Shown here: positions 56,856-64,000 of the stretch, piece by piece
Position numbering within the stretch: position 1 is the first letter of the stretch
Layout of the letters: every line of letters begins with the position of its first letter
Assembly (NCBI GenBank): GCA_019095985.1
Contig: CM032660.1
Coordinates: forward strand, 58,384,897-58,448,896
Length of the DNA stretch: 64,000 nt
Direction: 5' to 3'
Origin: Streblospio benedicti
Lineage: Eukaryota; Annelida; Polychaeta; Spionida; Spionidae
Position numbers and translations under genes: made by a program
The notes under the pieces: generated by a model
What the model was told of the DNA's origin: nothing
Databases searched by the model: none
What the model saw: the letters and a program-made list of their open reading frames with translations, nothing else

Positions 56856-56859
56856 GTCC

Positions 56860-59800
56860 TTTAGTTTGACCAAATATATTATAGAACATTCTTTAATATC
56901 TTTGTTCTATAATATCTTTGGTTTGACGTTAGTTGCAGACGTTGCTCGTAGGTTCATACCCCGTTGCATTGATTTTGTAAAGTTTAAAAAACTGACACTG
57001 AACGTGAATATGGCGGTAATATAACTGTTATATAACGCATTTTACACGAAGTGAACGGCTTTAGAACTACTGGTTGACGTCTACACAGCTATCACACAAC
57101 TACAAGGTATTAAAATCAACGTCTACCCAACTCAAAGCACATCTGCCCTCATATGCCCTCACTCCCGTCGATCCTCTAGCAGGATTGTTGGAGGAGAAAA
57201 TTCCTCCAGATTTTCTCTGAGGTTTGACCTTTTTGTGTTTTCATCAAAAACATGTGATCTATCATTGCTTGTATATATGCTGTTTTGGTAGATATAGAAG
57301 ATGTCACAGTTGTTACACAAAGCAACTTTACTCGTCAAAAAATCACATTACCCTCCTCGCTTACTGACAGCAAGCTTTCTATAAAAATTCCTTTTTCTTG
57401 TTTTTATCATCAAAACCAGTTTATTTGGTTTGAAATGCGATATTATAACGACCACCAAGTTGTCCTGAATTTACATACATAGTTTGAAGTGAGTACGTCT
57501 TGTGGTTAAAAAGTCTTTTGTGACGCAAAAAATCGCCTCTTCCTTTATATAGCTCAACGTATGATGGCGTTATCTACTACAAGCCAAAAAAAAAACGTTT
57601 TATATGGCGTCATGCATTGTTTTCTTGCGTGTATGCTGCCGTAATGCGTGAGTGGATGGGATCGTGCGTTTTTGATAAATGGAGCCTATGTGGCGGGCAC
57701 TTGAACTACACCGGCTTATGCTTATGCTTACAGATTCAAATAATTCCTGAAATAATCTATTAATTAATTAATTAATTAAATTAATTAATTAAGTGGATGA
57801 GTATCAATGTATAATGTACAATTAATTTTAATACCTGTTACTCAATCGGTGCTTAGTGTAGTTTGGGTCAAGGATTGTATGTAATTCTTCATTTTCCAGT
57901 TGCGCAGAACGGCATGCGCAGTGGCATTGGCAGGTGCGCTAAACGTTCATCGCACAAAAGCTACGATTTTAGGTCAAAACGACACTAATATTAAAATGTT
58001 ATTTTCAAGTATGTTTCGTCGTGTTCCATTCGTGGAAAGTAGACTTCTAATAGAATTTGGAGTGAGGATTACGAATCTGTAATCGGATTTGCATTACTAT
58101 GAAAATTGACTGAGATATAAGGGAAATACTGATCGTAAACAAACATGACAGACGACCCGGTTCCGCAGCAAAACTTGGAAAACACAATATTCTGATGAAT
58201 TCAAGCCTCAAATAGACATTTTTATATACATTTCCAAAGTTTATCAATGTAACAGCCACGAATTTTCCATACAATTCTTAATATCCGTGAAATGGCATGA
58301 AATAATTTTTCAAATGGGAATTTAACATGTACCGGAAGTCATATGGAACGTTTGTCACAGCTAGAGATGATAAAACAGACCACTGCGCATGACTTCTGCG
58401 CAACTGGAAAGTGAAGAATTCATTTACTTTTATTTATTTTTATTTACTCGGGTTAAAACGTAGGCAACGTACGTTTAAAGTACGCATAACGCACGGGTAA
58501 CGTTAGCTGTAGCAAAGAAAGACGTTCCGCTTATCTAATTACGAATAGTTTAACGTGTAACGTACTACGTATGGCGTATATGCAGAGGAAACCCGCACGT
58601 TTAACGTTTTATTTACACAAACATGGCCCTGTAATGAGCATGGCATCTATTTATTTTGAAAATAATTCGTAAATTGTTCGTAGCAGGGACGTGTACAGGT
58701 AACATAATCTTATTCTGTGCACCCACTGGGTTATGAAGAATGATTTGCCAAAGTTTCGTGGTATTTGGAAATCTGCTTTTGAAGATGTTGCGCATATAAC
58801 GAACACACACTCCCCATTTATATAATAGATGAATATACATGTAAATGTCTGTTATTAATGGCAATGTAGAGAAAATTCCCACCTAAACATAAGGTCAATT
58901 AAGTGACCATCACCTGCATCCAATATGGTGTGCCTATCAAAACCCATTTTAGACTTGATACGAGTACAATGTAACATAACTAGTGACAATGAATTTCCTT
59001 AAATTTGGCACTTTGCCAACTAGATCAAAAGTGTTCAAAGAACACTGCGTCGCTAGAACGACCTTGACTTTTGGGCAATTAAGATAATATACTGAAAAAT
59101 ATATACTTTACAATCAAGAAATCTATGAATTTGAGGAGAAAACATCAGAATGAATCAGAATCAATATATCCAGCATAAAGCTATCTGTGTTGCCATACAA
59201 TAGTACTGGATAACAAGATGATAATCAATATCAGTTTCAAATCCAATAATCAATTTTGGTGCTTGGTTGTATTAAAATATTGATAGAGATAATTTAAGTT
59301 CAGCGATCTAGTGTTAGTGCACTGGACTAGAGACCATCAGGTTGGATGTTACAATCTGCTTCATAGCATATGCTATTACACCTCATCTCTCCTAGTTTCT
59401 GCATTTGCTAGCCATGCTCGGTTATAACACGCAGTAACGGGATTATTTTAGTCCAAGAGCCTAAACCAAAGCAATTTGATTTTCATTTTGGTTAGATACC
59501 AATACAGGGCCACTTGATTGTTTTAAGAAATGAAGAAGAATTTGTGTGATTTAAAAAAACGTTATTGTTGAAATAAAGCATCAAACATAACTTAACATAG
59601 GCTATGATACAAAAGTGATATAATGGAAATACATGTTTTTATGAGTCTTCTTTTAAATGATATAGTTAAATGAAACAACATTTGATAGGCAAGATTACTT
59701 AAAACTGTATGTGAAGAATGACATGGTATCAGATTATCAATAAAGTGTTTGCATGTTGTACATGCTGGCTATTTAAATGTGATCTTATAAACAATAGATT

Positions 59801-60220
59801 ATTACCATCAGGGGCAGGCAGAATCCCACTCTATATAGTAAAAGTTTAAATGCAAAAGGTAAACAAAAGATTTAAACAGTCAGATTATGATATTTACAAC
59901 ATATGAAGTACAAATCACAAGATAAAAAAATTAATTAAAATGCTTAGAAATCACCAAAATCTGTTGAACACACAATAATAAGCCCAATAATACTGATAAC
60001 TGAAACTGATTTTTTTTTGTACGTAAACTACAACACTACAATCAATCATTTATTGAAAAGGGAAATGTTTGTACTGTTAAACTAAAATAAAAAAAACCGA
60101 ACATTTTAAAGTCGTTAAATCAGAAATTGCATGAAATAATTCTAAATAACATGTTATTCAAAAAATTAATAATAAACACATAAATTGAAACATATTACAA
60201 CAATACAGAGATGAAGTAAA
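56860..60220. other. AT-rich intergenic
   Basis: A weak exon-like frame (57291-57482, after TTTTGGTAG) with a TQSNFTRQKITLPSSL stretch cannot be assigned. A (TTAA)n tract lies at 57757-57795. At about 59300-59352 a possible degenerate tRNA-derived SINE head occurs (ATCTAGTGTTAGTGC, then CAGGTTGGATGTTAC). Otherwise nothing recognised. Confidence 0.35.
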
Positions 60221-60223
60221 AAT

Positions 60224-60547
60224 CTAGTCTTCGTTTATGAACGAAACACCATACTCTCTTTGCATGCGCAACTTTCGCTCCAGGATGCTTAAGTTTGTGT
60301 CATCTAGTTGCGCCTTTTTCAAGTCTGTTGATAATTATCTATCCTTAATTTGGCCCTCCAGTAATTCGATTTCTAATTTTAAACTTTTCACTTTCAATTG
60401 TTCAGTCTCCTTTTGCAATTGTAAGCCATCAAGATCTACACGCACCGCCCGAAGCTCAACCTCAACCAAGGCAGGAGCATCCCCCCGAACCTCCTCCATC
60501 TGCTTGCCGCCAGGAACTCCACCTGGCGGAAACCCAGTTCGCGCCAT
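60224..60547 (-). CDS. Small coiled-coil ORF with internal stop
   Basis: Minus: ATG at 60547 starts MARTGFPPGGVPGGKQMEEV. A heptad-rich helix follows (LQLQKETEQLKVKSLKLEIE, LLEGQIKDR). An in-frame TAA at 60337-60335 interrupts it after 70 codons. The same frame then continues as a charged helix (KKAQLDDTNLSILERKLRMQ) to TAG at 60226-60224. Such a tail is typical of Myb/SANT-like proteins linked to Harbinger elements and of many small nuclear proteins, so the family is open. A single-stop loss suggests either a 70-residue protein or a young pseudogene. Confidence 0.45.
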
Positions 60548-60549
60548 TG

Positions 60550-60557
60550 TGACGTCA
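60550..60557. promoter_or_regulatory. Consensus CRE (TGACGTCA)
   Basis: A perfect palindromic ATF/CREB site two bases before the start codon of the coiled-coil ORF, in a GC-richer patch. It would lie in the leader or core promoter of that ORF. Confidence 0.5.
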
Positions 60558-60559
60558 TC

Positions 60560-62215
60560 GTACCAAAACAGTCACTCGGTTGAAGGCACCGCGATGGTCG
60601 CCGCAACGTCAGTGCATGTTGTAAATAGTAAGTAGTAGTGTAGTGTAGTCAAACAAATAATCTAGAAAAAAATGTAAGTAATAAACTTTTATTAGTGGAA
60701 GCAGTCTCAAGGTGCGTGCGACGACACCGTCTCTCCAGAAATCCTACTTTCACACACTGAATAAACAGAATGTACGCGTGAATTTCACTGTTATCTGTTG
60801 TCTCCATATAAACCAGCGGGACAGCATCTATCTGTTGTCTCTATATAAACCACAGCTACAATGTCGCATGATATTTGCTTCTCTCTCTAATGTAAAGGTG
60901 ACAATGTCATTTAGATGAAATGAGACAGCTGTTGCCGTCTTCAACGCGTGACACTTTTGCCCATTGTCCCGTATTGAAATAGCGACAGCGATTTGGATAC
61001 GGTTCACCACAATATATATCATCATAATCCAACTTTATTTGAAGATGCCAAAATAATCTATCCGTCCATTCCCTGAGACAATTCGATAATAGTTGTAAAA
61101 TACAAACATCACATGGTTTGTGGTTCGTCTTTTTAAAAGACACTTAAAGTGAACCGCAGTTAATGGTCGTAGATGAAGATTTTGAGTATTGCAATCCATC
61201 TGGGTGGAAAGAAAGCCTTATAGTTAGACAAGGCGATACACTAGAGGAAATTATAGGCACTCCAGTTTTATAAGTGATGACCTGTCTATCTGTAGTGAGT
61301 TCCTTGTCATGCTGAAGAACTGTATGTCCGGAGACATATATACTAGTACATACATAGATGGACATGAAACAAACACTTGGCATTGTTTCAGCTGTTGAAG
61401 CGACGCAATAAATATATTTGTGTTCAAAGGTTTTAATTGATTATATAAGACACTAACATTTTGCTAACATTTTTTATTGTATCATAAACCCTTATTTAAA
61501 TGAATACATACAAGTTTAGATTTGCCTTCATAATAAAATAATTTTAGGGAAGTTTAGACTTTTTGTAAGTAATTTTTTTGCTTGTAGGTAAAAATAATAT
61601 AAGTCTGAAAAATAATCATTTAGGCTTTTACTTAACTGACTTTCCTTCTTGTAACTTGAATTTTTACAAAATAACACCCTATTGTGTAGGTGCATATAGT
61701 TACGTATAATCATCGAAAAATCTGCGGCTCATTTTTTTAACAACTACACAAATTAAGTTTTGAAATACTGTAAATCTACAATTCACCTGCTATTTAATTT
61801 CACTGGGATTTAGGTGTTCTTTTTGACTTCAAAAAACTTTACATACTTTTAATACATGGGTTTACACAAACTGGGCCTAAACAAGCAACATTGATTTTCT
61901 GTTAAAAAGTTACTCGTCCCCTCAACATAAGAAATGAATTTTGCTATTAATAAAAAACCCTCAAGAAATTAGATTTAACATGCATGTTAATTTTGGGCAA
62001 AACCCGGGACCTTATTCTAGTAGATACTGTACACCAATTTACTGACATATGATAAAACTTAATGTAACACACGAGTAGATAATTTATCATTAACAGAATT
62101 TGAAAAATCCAATAGATGCGAGTTACAATCATTATTTTTAACCAATGAGACCAGACTAAACAACACAAAGAAAGTTATTATATTGTTCATGTCAGACTCA
62201 GGTGTTTGAAGCATC
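60560..62215. other. Intergenic, nothing recognised
   Basis: A ~35 bp CTGTTATCTGTTGTCTCNATA.AAACCA repeat occurs twice at about 60790 and 60832. A plus-strand frame near 61150-61272 (PSGWKESLIVRQGDTLEEII) is too short to support. No other structure was found. Confidence 0.35.
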
Positions 62216-62222
62216 TGTAGAT

Positions 62223-62716
62223 CTAGACTGCAGACTCTGCTTCCTCCTCTTCAGGCTCTTCCCCTTCTGCTTCATCATCTACTTTTACTTTCTTCGGCTC
62301 CACTTCTTGAGACGACTGGCTTAGTTGTTCAGCCGTCCTTTTCAAGGAGCTTGCCTCTGCTGGTGGACAATCAGGTTCTACATCAAACTCATCTTCAGCT
62401 GGTGTGGACTCTTCTTTAAAATAAGATAAGATTTTATTAGCAACTAATAGTGTGAATGAATTGACAATACATATTATATCTATTCATTATATATAATATT
62501 GATCATGATTCATTAGATCAATTTTGTTTTAATACATATTTGATTAACAAATGAACATAGTGATCTAATACCATTTGATTTAGGAGCATCCTCTGCAGCC
62601 ACTGGACCATCACCACTTCCACACTCGACCACTTCCTTATTTTCTTTTGTAACTATTGGCTCTTCTTTCTTGGCTTCAGTCTCAGCGACTGGAACTTCAA
62701 CTGCAGCGTCAGACAT
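62223..62716 (-). CDS. PTMA: Prothymosin-alpha-like protein, 2 exons
   Basis: Exons on minus: 62716-62572 and 62413-62223 (TAG 62225-62223), donor G|GTATTA, acceptor TTTAAAG|AA, phase 1 at the junction. The protein is 111 aa, the vertebrate prothymosin-alpha length. The N terminus starts MSDAAVEVPVAETEAKKEEP and reaches KENKEVVE. Thymosin alpha-1 starts SDAAVD and ends KEKKEVVE, so the first ~30 residues align without gaps at both ends. The middle is acidic but less extreme than in vertebrates, with Cys32 and Cys63. The C terminus has a bipartite nuclear signal, KR then KKVK 14 residues on, and an acid tail (EGEEPEEEE). Human protein has KR, 12 residues, KKQK. Prothymosin is an unfolded nuclear protein binding histone H1 and apoptosis regulators. 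Nothing in the sequence is broken. Confidence 0.8.
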
Positions 62717-62950
62717 GGTGAGAAATTAGGTATTTTTTTTACTTCAAAAACTGTGCTGTTTTACAAGATGGCGTAAAGGCGGGAGAGACACGTGTGCAAT
62801 TTTTCCTTCTTCTCCTTGTGTAGTCTCGATCATCCAGAATCTTGTGTGGTTGCCACCAACCAAGATCATAACCAGCCTGTGTGTCGAGGCTATACTACTC
62901 CTTGTGTGTCATATAAGAACAGTACTTAATTAAAACAGTACTACAGACAG

Positions 62951-63337
62951 ATGGCAAATGATGAACCGTTTACAGATAGTGTGAGTCTACTTTTCACTAT
63001 AGATCTATTTCATATTGATTTTAACAGCTCCTTAGTAAAATCAATGGCACTTCGAACGTCGTATATTCTTGGATAGTTGCCTTCATTATGGGGTAAAATG
63101 GGTAAAATTATCAAAATCCCACCTTTTATTTGCAGTTCAAAAGAGTACCCGGTATGCCTCCAAAACGCACCTGTATCAGTCGATCTACGTCTAGATCAAA
63201 ACGTTCCAAAAAAGACAAAGGCTTCAGAAACGGCTGAACAGCGTGATTCTAGATTACAAACACTTAGATTGCGCGATGCTGAATATCGTGCAGCCGAAAC
63301 CACCGAGCAGCGAGCAGAGGCTTTACTAGAGATGTAG
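62951..63337 (+). pseudogene. Helitron N-terminus-like remnant
   Basis: A short first exon MANDEPFTDS (62951-62980, donor GTGAGT) could join in phase to 63136 (TTTGCAG|TTC). That exon reads FKRVPGMPPKRTCISRSTSR then SKRSKK. One base too many shifts the frame. After it come ASETAEQRDSRLQTLRLRDA and RAAETTEQRAEALLEM, then TAG. The repeated RxAETxEQRxxRL motif is typical of the region before the Rep/helicase of many invertebrate Helitron-type or Pif1-like proteins. No Rep or helicase domain follows, so this is a truncated piece. It lies head to head with the prothymosin-like gene, 235 bp apart. Confidence 0.55.
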
Positions 63338-63344
63338 GAAGCAA

Positions 63345-64000
63345 ATAAACATTGTGGGGGGGGGGGGACCAAAGTCTTCAAGAGAGCTGAGGCCAGATTC
63401 AGTTTTTCCCCAGTGTGCATGCTTCCATTTAACTATATCAAATGGCCCTGGAGGGACTCGAACTCACAAACCCAAGTTTTGAAACAAGAATGATACTATC
63501 ATCCCAAGCAGGCATGCACCTGCATGCCTATGACACGCACATGCTAGGGGGGTCCGGGGGCATGCTACCCTGGATTTTTTTTTAATTCACGGTGCTCACA
63601 TGTACATTTGAGCCATTTTCAACACTAAGTTCCCATAAAAACTGCCTATAAATTCAAGCATAACATTTTCTTCCACTGTAAAAGAATTGTGTATGGATGG
63701 GTGGGTGGTAGATAAGCGAATATGCATCAGAATACTCTGCACATTTCTGCAGTTTTTTCAGTTTTTTCCGCAGATGTCGTCTGAAAAAAACCCCACTCTG
63801 ACCGGACATTTGTATGAAAATGCATATAATTTCCATTTCATATTTACGTGTGTCAAAAAAACCCGCATAACTCCACATTTCGATGTAAATTTTCCAAGAA
63901 ATAAAGAGGGTTATGATACTTAGATTTTGATTCCAATGATGTTAGTTACGCACATTTTACCCTGTTTACCGTGCACATTTGATGCTTCAAATACTCTTCA
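63345..64000. other. Intergenic to window end
   Basis: A G-tract (63356-63368), then a tRNA-3'-end-like segment on minus (GAGTTCGAGTCCCTCCAGGG, about 63440-63459), possibly a SINE. AT-rich sequence follows with no gene. Confidence 0.35.

Noticed and set aside
57285-57482. Adhesion-GPCR-like exon (TQSNFTRQKITLPSSL)
   Set aside because: A faint resemblance only, weak acceptor, no donor, no neighbouring exon.
63430-63510. tRNA on minus (GAGTTCGAGTCCCTC)
   Set aside because: T-arm-like loop but unpaired stem and no recognisable D-arm or anticodon arm; at most a decayed SINE.

Overview
The window looks like 64 kb of an AT-rich nuclear genome from an invertebrate animal. Evidence for this: spliced genes with canonical GT/AG sites; animal protein families (a UBL7-type UBA exon, a prothymosin-alpha-like gene, an XTBD/dsRNA-binding CARF/NKRF-like gene); and dense, diverse transposons (PIF/Harbinger, non-LTR LINEs, a Penelope-like element, hAT-like MITEs). 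A marine deuterostome (amphioxus, hemichordate or echinoderm) is my best guess, but the sequence does not settle it. Two runs of exactly 100 N (17844-17943, 49245-49344) are scaffold gaps. Single-base indels, one of them in an A-tract, break several otherwise good frames, so some 'breaks' may be assembly errors.

Left part (1-17 kb). A GC-richer unrecognised block (0.7-2.3 kb) is followed by a 2.4 kb segment present twice in tandem (2373-4794 and 5319-7704). The second copy runs into a nearly whole PIF/Harbinger transposon (about 7050-12835). It carries a DDE nuclease gene on + and a convergent three-exon SANT/Myb-like gene on -, each with its own TATA box, and subterminal arrays of a GTTACGAC-like motif. 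Degenerate minus-strand exons of an unrecognised invertebrate protein family lie in the duplicated segment. A roughly 590 bp perfect-looking palindrome sits at 15.1-15.7 kb. At 17.1 kb is the last exon (UBA domain) of a UBL7-like gene on -, with a partial tandem copy of its tail beside it.

Middle part (18-41 kb). A broken dynamin-family GTPase fragment and a 5'-truncated LINE lie between two ~340 bp direct repeats. From there to ~40.4 kb runs a long, irregular tandem array with a basic unit of about 1.13 kb and longer variants. Every unit carries the same 18-codon mini-ORF starting with ATG (MEATENVTITELLAMLST), in most copies directly followed by GTAAG, a consensus splice donor. Ten copies were found. 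Other elements have invaded the array: CAG/GAA microsatellites, a second Harbinger element with a dead transposase, a MITE, a LINE tail, and a dispersed repeat. A lone host-like exon (33195-33333), possibly iRhom-like, also lies inside. A possible common acceptor exon lies just past the last unit (40781-40891).

Right part (41-64 kb). Contents in order: a pre-miRNA-like hairpin, a LINE relic, a hAT-like MITE with an 8-bp target duplication, and a TATA-driven gene for a small secreted cysteine-rich protein (47.4-49.2 kb, cut by the gap). Next come a candidate solo LTR, a ~23 bp minisatellite, and a CARF/NKRF-like gene (52.8-56.0 kb) with a Penelope-like fossil in its intron. The end holds a 330 bp MITE, a small coiled-coil ORF with a CRE, a two-exon prothymosin-alpha-like gene on - (62223-62716) and a Helitron-N-terminus-like remnant on + (62951-63337).
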